Source: Acuticoccus kalidii (GTDB lineage Bacteria > Pseudomonadota > Alphaproteobacteria > Rhizobiales > Amorphaceae). Taken from it: a stretch of 64,000 bases of DNA. Below, one piece after another: positions 24,073 through 35,197 of the stretch (position 1 is its first letter; each line of letters starts with the position of its first letter). A model generated the notes under the pieces. The model was given only the letters and a program-made list of their open reading frames with translations, was not told where the DNA came from and did no database searches. The stretch lies in contig NZ_JAKGCS010000015.1 of NCBI RefSeq assembly GCF_021556395.1, positions 124,001 through 188,000 on the forward strand, given 5' to 3'. Position numbers and translations under genes: made by a program.

Positions 24073-24591
24073 ATGACGAAGACGCCGGACGACGCAAGCG
24101 GCGGACAGGCCGCCCCCCGCAAGGGCCGTGGCAGCAGGAAGGCCGCACCGGCAAAGGCCCCCGGCGAGGTCGTGCTCCTCTCGGGCGGCAACCCGCAAAT
24201 TCCGAAGGGTGAGGGTGACGGCCCCGTTCAGGCCTATATCGCCGCGATGCCGGGATGGAAAAGCGATCTCGGCCGGCGCATGGACGCGCTGATCGAGGAG
24301 ACGGTTCCGGGCGTCCGCAAGGCGGTCAAGTGGAACTCGCCTTTCTACGGGGCCGTGGACGGGGACGGGGACGGGGACGGGGACGGGGACGGCTGGTTCC
24401 TCAGCTATCACTGCTTCACACGTTACGTGAAGGTCGCTTTCTTTCGGGGAACGTCCCTCACCCCGCCGCCGCCCGGCACCTCGAAACAGGACGAGGTCCG
24501 CTATCTCGACATCCACGAAGACGCGTTCGATGCGGCCCAGTTCGTCGATTGGGTGAAACAGGCGAGCGCGCTTCCGGGTGAGCGCGTCTGA
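24073..24591 (+). CDS. DUF1801 domain protein with Asp-Gly repeat insertion
   Basis: 172 residues. A basic Lys/Ala/Arg-rich N-tail (about 1-35) precedes a DUF1801 domain (about 45-165). Family sequence includes ALIEETVPGVRKAVKWNSPFYG and FLSYHCFTRYVKVAFFRGTSLTPPPPG. At residues 97-106 there are five Gly-Asp pairs coded by five perfect ggggac copies, inserted at a loop where relatives have only a few residues. The ATG at 24073 is used; another in-frame ATG lies 24 bases upstream. Function of the family is unknown. Confidence 0.8.
   Translation: MTKTPDDASGGQAAPRKGRGSRKAAPAKAPGEVVLLSGGNPQIPKGEGDGPVQAYIAAMPGWKSDLGRRMDALIEETVPGVRKAVKWNSPFYGAVDGDGDGDGDGDGWFLSYHCFTRYVKVAFFRGTSLTPPPPGTSKQDEVRYLDIHEDAFDAAQFVDWVKQASALPGERV
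24361..24390 (+). repeat. Hexanucleotide tandem repeat (ggggac)x5
   Basis: Five exact copies of ggggac, in frame with the DUF1801 gene and coding for (Gly-Asp)5. A degenerate copy (gtggac, 24355-24360) precedes them. Copy-number change would alter protein length without a frameshift. Confidence 0.95.
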
Positions 24592-24613
24592 CGCCGAGAC
24601 GCGCCGTCAGGCC

Positions 24614-24640
24614 GCCGTCAGCCGTCAGCCGTCAGCCGTT
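24614..24640. repeat. Heptanucleotide tandem repeat (gccgtca)
   Basis: Three perfect copies of gccgtca (24614-24634) are followed by a partial fourth; another copy lies at 24603-24609. The array covers the glmM stop codon (24632-24634) in the gap between the convergent DUF1801 and glmM ends. Confidence 0.85.
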
Positions 24641-25975
24641 GGCGGAGACCACGGTCGCGAGCTCATCGACCAGCGTGTGAATCAACCGCTCGTCGTCGCC
24701 CTCGGCCATGATGCGGATCAACGGCTCGGTCCCGGACGGCCGGACGACGATCCGCCCCGACTTGCCGAGCCGCTCCTTCGCCGCGTCGATCGCGCCGGTG
24801 ACGGCATCGGCCTCGAGCGGCTTGCCGCCATTGAAGCGCACATTCTTCAAGATCTGCGGCACCGGCTCGAAACGGTGGCAGATCTCCGAGACGCGCTTGC
24901 CCGAATCGACCACCACGGCGAGCACCTCGAGCGCGGCGAGAAGGCCGTCGCCCGTCGTCGTATAATCCGACAGGATGATGTGGCCGGACTGCTCGCCGCC
25001 GATATTATAGTCGTTGAGGCGCATCGCCTCCGACACATAACGGTCGCCGACCTTCGTGCGCTCGAGCCCGATGCCGATCGATTCCAGATACCGCTGCAGG
25101 CCGAGGTTGGACATGATCGTCGCGACGACCATCGCGTGCCGCAGCCGCCCCGTCTCGAGCCACGATGAGGCGATCACCGCGAGGAGCTGGTCGCCGTCGA
25201 CCGCCTTGCCCTTCTCGTCGATGATGATCACGCGATCGGCGTCCCCGTCGAGCGCGATGCCGATATCGGCGCGCACTTCGAGAACCTTCGCCCGCACCGC
25301 GTCGAGCGAGGTCGAGCCGCAATCGAGGTTGATGTTCGTGCCGTTCGGGGCGACGCCGAGGGTGACGACCTCCGCGCCGAGCTCCCACAAGGCTTCCGGC
25401 GCGACGCGGTAGGCCGCCCCGTTGGCGCAGTCGATCACGATCCGCAGCCCGTCGAGGCTGAGCTGACGCGGGAAGGTGCGCTTCACGAACTCGATATACC
25501 GATCGCGCACGCCGTCGATCCGGGTGGCGCGGCCGATATCGCCGTTGCGCGCAAGGCGCTTCGACATGTCCCCGTCGATCAGCGCCTCGATCTCCAACTC
25601 GACGGCGTCCGACAGCTTGTAGCCGTCGGGGCCGAAAATCTTGATGCCGTTGTCGTGGTAGGGATTGTGAGAGGCGGAGATCATGACGCCGATATCGGCG
25701 CGCAGCGAGCGCGTCAGCATCGCGATCGCCGGGGTCGGCATCGGGCCGAGAAGCATGACGTCCGCGCCGACCGACGTGAAACCGGCCACGAGAGCGTTCT
25801 CCAGCATATAGCCCGACAGGCGCGTGTCCTTGCCGATGACGATTCGCTGCGCCGCGTCGTGCTCGGCCAGCACCAGCCCCGTCGCCATCCCGACACGCAT
25901 CGCGATCTCAGGCGTCATCACGCCGTCATTGGCGTGGCCGCGAATGCCGTCGGTTCCGAAATAGCTGCGTGACAT
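24632..25975 (-). CDS. glmM: Phosphoglucosamine mutase
   Basis: 447-residue cytosolic alpha-phosphohexomutase that interconverts glucosamine-6-phosphate and glucosamine-1-phosphate for UDP-GlcNAc, peptidoglycan and LPS. The phosphoserine is S102 in [14 protein letters not shown]. The metal-binding loop is LDGDADRV, the sugar-binding loop GGEQSGHII, and the phosphate-binding loop near the C-terminus is [24 protein letters not shown] at 25975 is the family N-terminus; in-frame codons further upstream are non-coding. In related genomes glmM follows ftsH directly; here a CAP-RTX gene lies between. Confidence 0.97.
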   Translation of the reverse strand: MSRSYFGTDGIRGHANDGVMTPEIAMRVGMATGLVLAEHDAAQRIVIGKDTRLSGYMLENALVAGFTSVGADVMLLGPMPTPAIAMLTRSLRADIGVMISASHNPYHDNGIKIFGPDGYKLSDAVELEIEALIDGDMSKRLARNGDIGRATRIDGVRDRYIEFVKRTFPRQLSLDGLRIVIDCANGAAYRVAPEALWELGAEVVTLGVAPNGTNINLDCGSTSLDAVRAKVLEVRADIGIALDGDADRVIIIDEKGKAVDGDQLLAVIASSWLETGRLRHAMVVATIMSNLGLQRYLESIGIGLERTKVGDRYVSEAMRLNDYNIGGEQSGHIILSDYTTTGDGLLAALEVLAVVVDSGKRVSEICHRFEPVPQILKNVRFNGGKPLEADAVTGAIDAAKERLGKSGRIVVRPSGTEPLIRIMAEGDDERLIHTLVDELATVVSANG

Positions 25976-26088
25976 GTACCCGTAACCCTGCACGTTTGCG
26001 CGAACTAAGCGAGTGGGCAAAACCGAAGTCAACCGCCCGCGCGGCCGCCGGCGCCCTCCGTGCGCGCCGTTCGGCGCGGCCGTGCGCC

Positions 26089-26133
26089 CGATGTCACCGT
26101 CACGCGCCCATCCGCGCGCGTGAGGTGACATCG
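26089..26133. repeat. Inverted repeat between the CAP-RTX gene and glmM
   Basis: The arms cgatgtcacc (26089-26098) and ggtgacatcg (26124-26133) pair perfectly. After one unpaired G they are extended by tcacgcgc (26100-26107) with gcgcgtga (26116-26123), leaving an 8-base loop. No T-run follows on the minus strand, so termination is uncertain; it could also mark an insertion junction or a regulator site. Confidence 0.6.
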
Positions 26134-26161
26134 ACTGATACGGTTTATGATCGGGCTTCGG

Positions 26162-27091
26162 TTAAAAAAGGAAGTCGCTCGCGTCGATCTCGCTCGGATG
26201 CACCTTGAAGAGGGTGATGGTGGTATCGGCGAACTCGATCACCGTATTCTTGCCGGAGCGGCTGATCTCGAGATCGTCGAAGCTGTCCACCGAGGTGCGC
26301 TTCAGATCCATGATGTCGTTGTCCCTGAAGCCGCGGATCACGTCGTTGCCGGATCGGTTGGTGAAGAGGAAGCGATCCGCGCCGGCGCCGCCGATCATCA
26401 CGTCGTCGCCGGCATTGCCGACGAGAAGATCGTCGCCACCACCGCCGTTCAATTTGTCGTCCCCGGCCATGCCGCGCAACGTGTCGTCCCCGCCGAGGCC
26501 TTTGACGACGTCGTCGCCGCGCATCGCCTTGATGTTGTCGTCGAACCGGGTGGCGACGATCTTGTCCCGGTCGCGCGTGCCGATGATCTGCGGGACGGAG
26601 CGGTCTTCCTCGCGGCCGAACCAGACATGGGCGACGCCGTTCTTCATGCCGACGCCGATCGCGAGCCAGGGCTCGTCCCAGACGCCTTCATTGAGGATCA
26701 CGGCATTGTGGCCGGGCGATCCCTGCCAGTTCGCGAGCGAGCCCTCGGGCGTCGCGTCGTAATTGAAGATGGCGTTGCCGAGATAGCCGGTCGAAATCTC
26801 GAAGCCGTAGCCCGGATAGTTGGTGCCGAGCCGCTGCGGCGCCTCCCACATGTTCGGATAAGTGTCGGGGTCCGCGCTGTCATAGGGCGCGTCACTCCAA
26901 TTGTGGCCGACATAGCCGCGCTCATTCTCGACCGTGTCGAGCGCGTGACGGCCGGCCACCGTGGTCAATCCCTTCGAGAGGGGGATCGCGGGAAGGCCGT
27001 TCTCCGCGCGATAGTCCATCATCAGCCGGTAGAGCGAGAGCTCATCGAGCGACAGGTGATCATCAGACGAGGGTTTATAAATATCGACCAT
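26162..27091 (-). CDS. CAP (SCP/PR1) domain protein with RTX calcium-binding repeats
   Basis: 309 residues. The CAP domain covers about 15-165, with ELSLYRLMMDYRAENGLPAI at its start, and GHNW and GSPGHNAVILNE (124-135) matching the CAP2-like region. RTX nonapeptides follow at about 191-240 (GGDDTLRGMAGDDKLNGG style), then a C-terminal domain ending DASDFLF. There is no N-terminal signal peptide; the C-terminal RTX block and hydrophobic end fit type I secretion, with folding on external Ca2+. No T1SS genes are adjacent. The upstream spacer is more AT-rich than the surroundings. Role unknown; CAP domains occur in secreted adhesion, lipid-binding or toxin proteins. Confidence 0.85.
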   Translation of the reverse strand: MVDIYKPSSDDHLSLDELSLYRLMMDYRAENGLPAIPLSKGLTTVAGRHALDTVENERGYVGHNWSDAPYDSADPDTYPNMWEAPQRLGTNYPGYGFEISTGYLGNAIFNYDATPEGSLANWQGSPGHNAVILNEGVWDEPWLAIGVGMKNGVAHVWFGREEDRSVPQIIGTRDRDKIVATRFDDNIKAMRGDDVVKGLGGDDTLRGMAGDDKLNGGGGDDLLVGNAGDDVMIGGAGADRFLFTNRSGNDVIRGFRDNDIMDLKRTSVDSFDDLEISRSGKNTVIEFADTTITLFKVHPSEIDASDFLF

Positions 27092-27280
27092 TCATTTCAT
27101 CCAAATCGATGCCCGGAAAGCAGTCCTTCCCATCGATAAAAAGTGACGGTCACGCAACAATACAACCCATGATACGCCGCAAAATGGCGAAAACGACCAC
27201 CATTCCGCATTGATGCATGCTTCATCGCAAGATTGCGAATGCACCAGCAATCAGACTGAACAGATGAGCGAACAAATAGA

Positions 27281-27310
27281 AAAGCCGCCTGGGTTGCCCC
27301 AGGCGGCTTT
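27281..27310 (-). terminator. ftsH intrinsic terminator
   Basis: A 13-base stem, aaagccgcctggg (27281-27293) with cccaggcggcttt (27298-27310), has a 4-base loop. On the minus strand it is followed by TTTTCTATTTGTT. It lies 42 bases after the ftsH stop and ends the mutL-tol-ftsH block before the CAP-RTX gene. Confidence 0.9.
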
Positions 27311-27351
27311 CTGTTCAAATCGTCGGCGGCCTGGTGACGGCCGCCGGTGGA

Positions 27352-29277
<1,926 letters not shown>

Positions 29278-29421
29278 TCGCGAACCTTGTCTTGCACCCG
29301 ATCGCGCCAAATGGCCGGCCGTGATGCGTTTGGCGGAGGTCGCCCCGCCGTTCCTCTCCCAACATAGGGAGTCCCGCGCCTTGTGCCAACACGTCGTCCC
29401 CAGGCCGAGGACTGCCACGAA

Positions 29422-30654
29422 TCAGCGCACGCGAGTCACCCGAAGTCGATCGGCGGGCCAAGAATTGAGGCGGACGCCCAGCGTCGGTGCGGCGACCAGG
29501 ACATCATCATGATAGGCTCCCAGCCCCGTTGCAACCGCTGGTCTGAACGCATCGGTCGGAATGCGACGTGCCGCCGCGTCTGTGATCGCCGCGAGGCGAA
29601 CCGGCGGAGCCTCCGCCGCAAGCGTGACGTCATAGCGGCCATCGAAGCGCACCGTCGTGCCCGGCTCCAGGCGGAGCGGCGCGATTCCCCTCGCCTCCCG
29701 CCACAAGACGATCCGGTCCGCCTCGGACCGAAGGCACGCGCGCCCGAGCGTCATCGCATCGCCCGGCGGCGTGGCGGCGGCTCTGAGAAGCGCGTCGAAA
29801 CGCGGCGGATAGTCGAGCCCGCCGGCCGTCTGCACCGCTTCCGCGAGGACGCGCAGCCGCACCTCCTCGTGCGCGGCCTCGAACGGACCGCGTGCCAGCG
29901 TGACGGCCCCCGCGCGATCAACCCGCATCGCCTCGCGGCCGAGCGCCGCGGCGAGCCCGTCGATCGCCTCGCTCGCGCGGGCGAGATGCCCCGCCGCGCC
30001 GGCGAGCCGCTCCGCCGTGAGGCCGACCGCCGCAAGACGCGGGGCGAGCGTGCGCACCGCGATCCGGTCGAAGCGCATATCCTCGTTGGACGGATCGTCG
30101 CGCCAATCGAGCCCGTGGGCGACGAGATAGTCCCGCAATTCGGCACGGGAGACCGCGAGGAGCGGCCGAAGGATCGTGAGGCCGTCCCGCCTCGCGAGCG
30201 GGCGCATCGCCGCGAGCCCCCGCAGGCCACTGCCGCGGGCAAGACGCAATAGGAAAGTTTCGGCCTGATCGTCCCGCGTGTGGCCGGTCACGATCGCGGC
30301 GAGGTCGAGCCGGCGCGCCGCATCGGCGAGCAGCCGATAACGCGCGTCACGCGCCCATGTCTGGAGGGAGCCGGTCGGCCGATCCGTCACCGCGAGCGTC
30401 TCGACAGGTCGCCCGAGACGGGCGCCGAGCCGAACGACGAAGGCGGCATCTTCGGCCGAACCCGCGCGCAGCCGGTGGTCGACGGTGAGGAGGACGAGCC
30501 GCCGATCGGGCAGATGCGCGGACAGGAGATGAGCGAGCGCGGTGGAATCGCCGCCACCCGAGACGGCGAGACCGAGCGCGCCGTCGACCCGGTCGAGCAG
30601 CGCACCGTCGAGCGCGATGGACGGCGGCGCCGAGAACGCCGCCGGCGCCGTCAT
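29422..30654 (-). CDS. tilS: tRNA(Ile)-lysidine synthetase
   Basis: 410-residue PP-loop ATPase that puts lysidine on C34 of the CAU tRNA-Ile so that it reads AUA. The PP-loop SGGGDST is at 32-38; GHTRDDQAETFLLRLARGSG follows, and the TilS substrate-binding domain makes up the C-terminal part. The ATG at 30654 overlaps the cpoB stop by 4 bases (ATGA), supporting this start over upstream in-frame codons. Tight coupling to cpoB and position before ftsH match the usual alphaproteobacterial order. Confidence 0.95.
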   Translation of the reverse strand: MTAPAAFSAPPSIALDGALLDRVDGALGLAVSGGGDSTALAHLLSAHLPDRRLVLLTVDHRLRAGSAEDAAFVVRLGARLGRPVETLAVTDRPTGSLQTWARDARYRLLADAARRLDLAAIVTGHTRDDQAETFLLRLARGSGLRGLAAMRPLARRDGLTILRPLLAVSRAELRDYLVAHGLDWRDDPSNEDMRFDRIAVRTLAPRLAAVGLTAERLAGAAGHLARASEAIDGLAAALGREAMRVDRAGAVTLARGPFEAAHEEVRLRVLAEAVQTAGGLDYPPRFDALLRAAATPPGDAMTLGRACLRSEADRIVLWREARGIAPLRLEPGTTVRFDGRYDVTLAAEAPPVRLAAITDAAARRIPTDAFRPAVATGLGAYHDDVLVAAPTLGVRLNSWPADRLRVTRVR

Positions 30655-31577
30655 GCGCAGTCGGCCGCTTGGCGCTCCCGTTCGGCCTCGGCCCGCAATT
30701 GCCCGTCGACATTCGGATAGGCGCCGAAGAATTCCGCGAGCGAGGAGCACGCGGCTTCCTTCTCGCCGAGCCCGTTGAGCGCGGCGCCGAGCTTCAACAG
30801 GCTCTGCGGCGCGCGCGCGCCGTTGGGATCGGAGGTGTAGTTCTCGAGGAAGAGGTTCGCGGCGTTGCGATAATCGCCCTGCGCCATCATCGCCTCCCCG
30901 AGGAGATAGCGCGCCTCGCCCGCGACGGGGCCGGTCGGATTGTCGGTCAGCACCTTGCGCGCTTCGGCGGCGGCCATCTGGTAGCGGCCGGTCCGCTGGA
31001 GATTGCGCACTTGCTGCAACGAATCGGTGTTCGCCGCGGGGGGCGGCGTGTTGCGAACATTCTGCTGCACCGACGGCGAGCCTCCGGCGCCCTGGTTGAT
31101 CGCCGAAAGATCGATCGGCCCATTGCCGAGATCGACGATCGCACGGCCATTGGCGTTGGGATCGGTCGGCTCGACGCGCCCAGCCTGGCCAGCTTGGCCG
31201 GGATCGACCGGCAGGGAGCCGAGCGAACGCGGCGGCGTGCCGGGTCCGGGCGCACCGACGGCGCTGCGATCACCACTCGGCGCGCCGGCGCCGGCGCCGA
31301 TCGCCTGCTCCAGGCGGCGGACCGTGAAGGTGAGCTGCTCGACCTGGCCGGTCAGCATTCGGACTTGGGCTTCGAGCTCTTGAAGGCGCAGTTCGGCGTT
31401 GTTCTGGCCGCCATCACGCTCCTGATCATCGCCGAAAAGGCGGGGCAGAAAGCGATTCTGGACGGTGACGACGCCGCTTTCGGCCGCGAGATCGAGACGG
31501 GGCATCGACGTTGCCGGAGCGACGGCCAGCGCGGTGGCGAGCAGAACGACGACAGGGGCGGCGAAGTGCGTGCGCAT
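30651..31577 (-). CDS. cpoB: Cell division coordinator CpoB (YbgF), tol-pal accessory protein
   Basis: 308-residue periplasmic protein with a signal peptide (about 1-23). An N-terminal coiled coil (about 60-95, LQELEAQVRMLTGQVEQLTFTVRRLEQAI) normally trimerises. A Gly/Pro-rich linker leads to C-terminal TPR repeats (about 190-305, starting RNLQRTGRYQMAAAEARKVL). In E. coli, CpoB links Tol-Pal energy state with peptidoglycan synthesis at the septum. The ATG at 31577 is chosen because of GGAG upstream and the signal peptide. The gap to pal is 310 bases, so it may have its own promoter. Confidence 0.93.
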   Translation of the reverse strand: MRTHFAAPVVVLLATALAVAPATSMPRLDLAAESGVVTVQNRFLPRLFGDDQERDGGQNNAELRLQELEAQVRMLTGQVEQLTFTVRRLEQAIGAGAGAPSGDRSAVGAPGPGTPPRSLGSLPVDPGQAGQAGRVEPTDPNANGRAIVDLGNGPIDLSAINQGAGGSPSVQQNVRNTPPPAANTDSLQQVRNLQRTGRYQMAAAEARKVLTDNPTGPVAGEARYLLGEAMMAQGDYRNAANLFLENYTSDPNGARAPQSLLKLGAALNGLGEKEAACSSLAEFFGAYPNVDGQLRAEAERERQAADCA

Positions 31578-31887
31578 CGCGGGTCTCCTGCAGCGAGGGG
31601 TTGATGGATCCGCTATATAGCGCGCCGCGGCGCCGATTTGAACGCCAGGATGCTCGGCTTCCCGACACGCCGTGTTACGGCGTTGCGCATCGAGCACGGG
31701 GCGGGACTAAAAACGCCTGACATTACAGCGCCGTGGCGGTCATCGAGCGCCAGCGCCCGCATCGGGCACCGGCCTCGTGATTCGGGCCGCGTCCATCTCT
31801 GGAGCGGCCCGATCTTCGATGCCCCGGCGGGGCGATCGCTCAAAATGCGGCCAATGCCGAGCCGGCACCGGCGGCAAGGGGCTCGAC
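31578..31887. other. Gap between pal and cpoB
   Basis: 310 bases with no supported gene. On the cpoB-proximal side there is a short AT-rich palindrome (ctatatag, about 31613-31620) near a GC-rich palindromic stretch; it could be part of a cpoB promoter. No terminator-like hairpin with a T-run follows pal. Confidence 0.35.
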
Positions 31888-32364
31888 CTATTGGTTGAGC
31901 ACCGTCACGGCGCGGCGGTTCTGAGACCAACACGATTCGTTGTCGCAGACGGCGACCGGGCGCTCTTTACCGAATGCGATCGTCTTCATTCGGCTCGCCG
32001 ACACGCCGCGGCTCTGCAAATATCGCTCGACCGCGTTGGCGCGGCGGGCGGACAGCGCGATGTTGTATTCACGCGTCCCACGCTCGTCGGCATGGCCTTC
32101 GATCGTGATCGTGTAATTCGGATAGCGGTTCAGCCATTCGGCCTGGCGGTTCAAGATACCGGCAGCCGTGCCGTCGACGGACGACGAATCCACGGTGAAA
32201 TAAACGCGATCGCCGACGTTAACGGCGAAATCCTGCGGCGAACCCGGCGTGGCGGCACCGGCACCGCCCGTGTCTTTTGGCTTTTGGGCACAACCTGCAG
32301 CGAACGCGATCAGGACAATCGCCGCCAGGGTCGGCAGCCAACGTTTCGCTCGGAACTCTGTCAT
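31888..32364 (-). CDS. pal: Peptidoglycan-associated lipoprotein Pal
   Basis: 158-residue outer-membrane lipoprotein that binds peptidoglycan and works with TolB in envelope constriction. A lipoprotein signal ends at the lipobox FAAGC, with lipidated C25. The OmpA-like domain (about 55-158) contains TITIEGHADERGTREYNIALSARRA, with the Asp and Arg that bind meso-diaminopimelate. MTEFRAKRW at 32364 is chosen because it gives a normal lipoprotein signal. It is 78 bases downstream of tolB. Confidence 0.97.
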   Translation of the reverse strand: MTEFRAKRWLPTLAAIVLIAFAAGCAQKPKDTGGAGAATPGSPQDFAVNVGDRVYFTVDSSSVDGTAAGILNRQAEWLNRYPNYTITIEGHADERGTREYNIALSARRANAVERYLQSRGVSASRMKTIAFGKERPVAVCDNESCWSQNRRAVTVLNQ

Positions 32365-32442
32365 CACATGACTCCGGAGGGCGGAAGGAACTGTAAGGTA
32401 AGTGAACTCGGTAAACGGGTTCTTCGCAGACAGCGTTAACAA

Positions 32443-33753
32443 CTAACGCAATGGCGACCAGGCCGGATCGGACGCCAGCGTCCCAATGTCAAGCCTTCGT
32501 TCGTTTCGGCCGGTGATATCGACCGTATAAATGCTCGCGCCGCCCTGCGGCCCCCCGGATTCGCGAAAGAAGGCGAGAACGCGACCATTCGGCGCCCAGG
32601 TCGGACCTTCATTGTGATAACCCGAAGTCAGAATTCGCTCGCCGGTCCCGTCGGGACGCATCACGCCAATCGCGAATCGGCCTTGCGACTGCTTGGTGAA
32701 TGCAATCAGGTCGCCGCGCGGAGACCAGACGGGCGTCGAATAGCGCCCGTCCCCGAACGAGATCCGGGTCGGATTCGAGCCGTCGGCACCCATGACGTAG
32801 AGCTGCTGTGCGCCCCCGCGATCGCTCTCGAACACGATCTGCGAGCCGTCGGGCGAATAAGACGGCGCCGTGTCGATCGCGGCCGCGCTCGTCAGACGTT
32901 GCATCTGACGGCTCCGCAGGTCCATCGCGTAGATGTTGGCGTTGCCGCCGTCCTCGAGGCTGAGCACCACGCGTGAGCCGTCCGGCGAGAAGCGCGGCGC
33001 GAAGGTCATGTTGTCGAAATTGCCGAGGAGCTCGCGCCGGCCGGTCTCGATGTCGAGGAGATAGACCTGCGGCTGCGCCCCTTCATAGCTCATATAGGTG
33101 ACGAGCTGACCGACCGGGCTGAAGCGCGGCGTCAGCACGAGATTGCTCCCGTCGGTCAGGTAGGTGAGGTTCGCCCCGTCCTGATCCATGATCGCGAGAC
33201 GCTTCACCCGCGCATTCTTCGGCCCCGATTCTCCGACGAACACGATGCGCGTGTCGAAATAGCCGGTCTCACCCGTCAGCCGCTGATAGATCGCGTCGGC
33301 GACGATGTGGGCGACGCGCCGCCAGTTCTCCGGCGTCGTGAAGAATTGCTGGCCGACGACCTGCTGCTCCTGCAGCGGGTCCCAGAGGCGGAACTCGACC
33401 TTCAGCCGATCGCCCTGCTCACGCGTGACAGAGCCCGTGACCAGCGCCTCGGCGCCGATCGCTCGCCAATCCTGGAAGCGGGGCATCGTCGACACCCCGA
33501 GGGTCTGCTCGATATAGCCGGCCCGGTCGAGCGGGGCGAACAGCCCCGAGCTCTGCAAATCGGCGAGCACGACGTCCGAGATCTGCGCGGCGATCTGATC
33601 ATCTCTGACCTGGCCGGAGAAATATGGAATCGCGATCGGCAACGGCCGGGACTCGCCCTCGGTCACGTCGATCGAGACGAGTGCGGCCGCCGGCCTCACC
33701 GCGAGGGCAAGGAACAGAACGGCGAACGTCAGAAATTTGGTGCGGGTGAACAT
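32443..33753 (-). CDS. tolB: Tol-Pal system protein TolB
   Basis: 436-residue periplasmic protein. A signal peptide (about 1-25) is followed by the N-terminal alpha/beta domain ([21 protein letters not shown]) and a six-bladed beta propeller with repeated [11 protein letters not shown]-type blades. TolB binds Pal and, through its N-terminus, TolA. MFTRTKFL at 33753 gives a standard signal peptide; in-frame codons upstream are within tolA. It begins 31 bases after the tolA stop. Confidence 0.97.
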   Translation of the reverse strand: MFTRTKFLTFAVLFLALAVRPAAALVSIDVTEGESRPLPIAIPYFSGQVRDDQIAAQISDVVLADLQSSGLFAPLDRAGYIEQTLGVSTMPRFQDWRAIGAEALVTGSVTREQGDRLKVEFRLWDPLQEQQVVGQQFFTTPENWRRVAHIVADAIYQRLTGETGYFDTRIVFVGESGPKNARVKRLAIMDQDGANLTYLTDGSNLVLTPRFSPVGQLVTYMSYEGAQPQVYLLDIETGRRELLGNFDNMTFAPRFSPDGSRVVLSLEDGGNANIYAMDLRSRQMQRLTSAAAIDTAPSYSPDGSQIVFESDRGGAQQLYVMGADGSNPTRISFGDGRYSTPVWSPRGDLIAFTKQSQGRFAIGVMRPDGTGERILTSGYHNEGPTWAPNGRVLAFFRESGGPQGGASIYTVDITGRNERRLDIGTLASDPAWSPLR

Positions 33754-33784
33754 CAGACTCTCAACCTTGGGCCACCAATTGACA

Positions 33785-34744
33785 TTAGAACAACTCCCTC
33801 GGGTCAAACGAGACCTGAACGTCTTTCCAGACCTCGTATTTTTCCGGAGGGAGACGATAGGGCTGGCATTGCAACACCGCGCGGCGGGCCGCGTCGGCGG
33901 CGACATCATAGAGCGAACCGACGCCCTGCGCGCCAATCTGATCGATCGATTCGACCGAACCGTCGGGCATTAGACCGATCTGCACCTGAATAATAATGTC
34001 CTGCCCACCGGCGAGCCCGATCGGCGGATTCCAGCAGCGCTGCATCTGTGCGCGCAAGGCATCCTTTTCGGACAATGTGAGCGAGGCCTCCTGGCGACCG
34101 CTCTCCGTGCCGACGGACGCCTGCGACGCGCCGCTCCCGCCGCCGCTCGGCGCCGTGCGGTTGATGAGCTGCGACAAACGGTCGGCGTCGAACGTCTCCT
34201 GCGTCTCCCGCTGCACGCGCGCCTGCTGGGTGCGCCGTGGCGGCGGCGTCGGCTTGCGCGAGGGCACGACCGTCTCCGGCGTCGGCGCCGGCTCCTCGGC
34301 CGGCTCCGGCGTGGGTTCGGGCTCCGGCTCCGGCAGCGCGGCGACCGTCTGCTCGGGCTGCGGCTCCGGCTCGGGCTCGGCCTCGACCGTCTCCTGCACG
34401 GGCTCGGGCTCACCGGCCGGCTCCGGCGCGGCCGAAACGGCAGTCGTGTCGATCGCATTCTCGTCGGTCGCGATCCGCTCGGCGGGCGTGTCCGTCGCGC
34501 CCGGCTGCTCTTCAGGCGCCGGCGGCTCCTCCGCCTCCACGGTCTCCGGCCCGGCGTCTTCGACCACTTCGGTCTCCTCCGGGTTGCCGACCGTGAGGTC
34601 GGTCTCGTCGGCGATCGTAACGATCTCCACGGGGAGCGCGTTGACCGAGGGCGTCGCATAGGTCTCGGCCGCGGGCAGAGAGAAGATCGCCGCGGCGAGA
34701 ATCGCGAGATGCAACACCGCCGAGACGATGAGCGCCGCACGCAT
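33785..34744 (-). CDS. tolA: TolA, acidic Pro/Glu-rich variant
   Basis: 319-residue inner-membrane-anchored protein that spans the periplasm from TolQR to TolB/Pal. A single N-terminal transmembrane helix (about 5-24) is followed not by the usual Ala/Lys/Glu helical rod but by about 150 residues rich in Glu, Pro, Thr and Ala, with repeated PEPEPE-type runs. The C-terminal domain (about 225-319) has the conserved [13 protein letters not shown] start and [18 protein letters not shown] end of TolA-III. Position between tolR (3 bases upstream) and tolB confirms identity. Confidence 0.93.
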   Translation of the reverse strand: MRAALIVSAVLHLAILAAAIFSLPAAETYATPSVNALPVEIVTIADETDLTVGNPEETEVVEDAGPETVEAEEPPAPEEQPGATDTPAERIATDENAIDTTAVSAAPEPAGEPEPVQETVEAEPEPEPQPEQTVAALPEPEPEPTPEPAEEPAPTPETVVPSRKPTPPPRRTQQARVQRETQETFDADRLSQLINRTAPSGGGSGASQASVGTESGRQEASLTLSEKDALRAQMQRCWNPPIGLAGGQDIIIQVQIGLMPDGSVESIDQIGAQGVGSLYDVAADAARRAVLQCQPYRLPPEKYEVWKDVQVSFDPRELF

Positions 34745-34747
34745 GGC

Positions 34748-35197
34748 TCAGGTCGCCTCCTCGGTGGTGACGAGCGCGATGCGGTTGAAGCCGGCCCGGT
34801 TGAGGCGGCCCATCACACGCATGATCGTCCCATAGCTCGACGCGGCGTCACCGCGCACGAGGACCCGCTCTTCGTAGCCATTCTGGGCGATCGCCTCGAG
34901 GCGGCCGATGAGCTGGTCGATCTCGATCTCCGTCTCCTGCAGGTAGATGACCCCGTCCGGGTCGATCGAAATGGTGAGCGGGTCGACGTCGCCCTCGAGC
35001 GGCTTCGCGGCCGACTGCGGCAGGTCGATCGGCACGCCCACGGTGAGAAGCGGTGCGGAAACCATGAAGATGATGAGCAGCACCAGCATCACGTCCACGA
35101 ACGGCGTGACGTTGATTTCGCTCATCGGCTGGAACCGGCGACCGCGACGTCCGCGGCCGCGTCCCATGCCTCCGGGTGTTGGCGCTGACATGCCCAT
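34748..35197 (-). CDS. tolR: TolR biopolymer transporter subunit
   Basis: 149-residue ExbD/TolR family inner-membrane protein. A Gly/Arg-rich cytosolic N-tail precedes the single transmembrane helix (about 31-53) within FQPMSEINVTPFVDVMLVLLIIF; the conserved proton-path aspartate is in TPFVDVML. The periplasmic domain follows. It forms the proton-driven motor with TolQ. Its ATG overlaps the tolQ stop by one base (TGATG). Confidence 0.96.
   Translation of the reverse strand: MGMSAPTPGGMGRGRGRRGRRFQPMSEINVTPFVDVMLVLLIIFMVSAPLLTVGVPIDLPQSAAKPLEGDVDPLTISIDPDGVIYLQETEIEIDQLIGRLEAIAQNGYEERVLVRGDAASSYGTIMRVMGRLNRAGFNRIALVTTEEAT

Noticed and set aside
24603-24640. Phase-variation repeat controlling glmM
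   Set aside because: The gccgtca copies lie at and after the glmM stop codon, so copy-number change would not alter the protein or its start.
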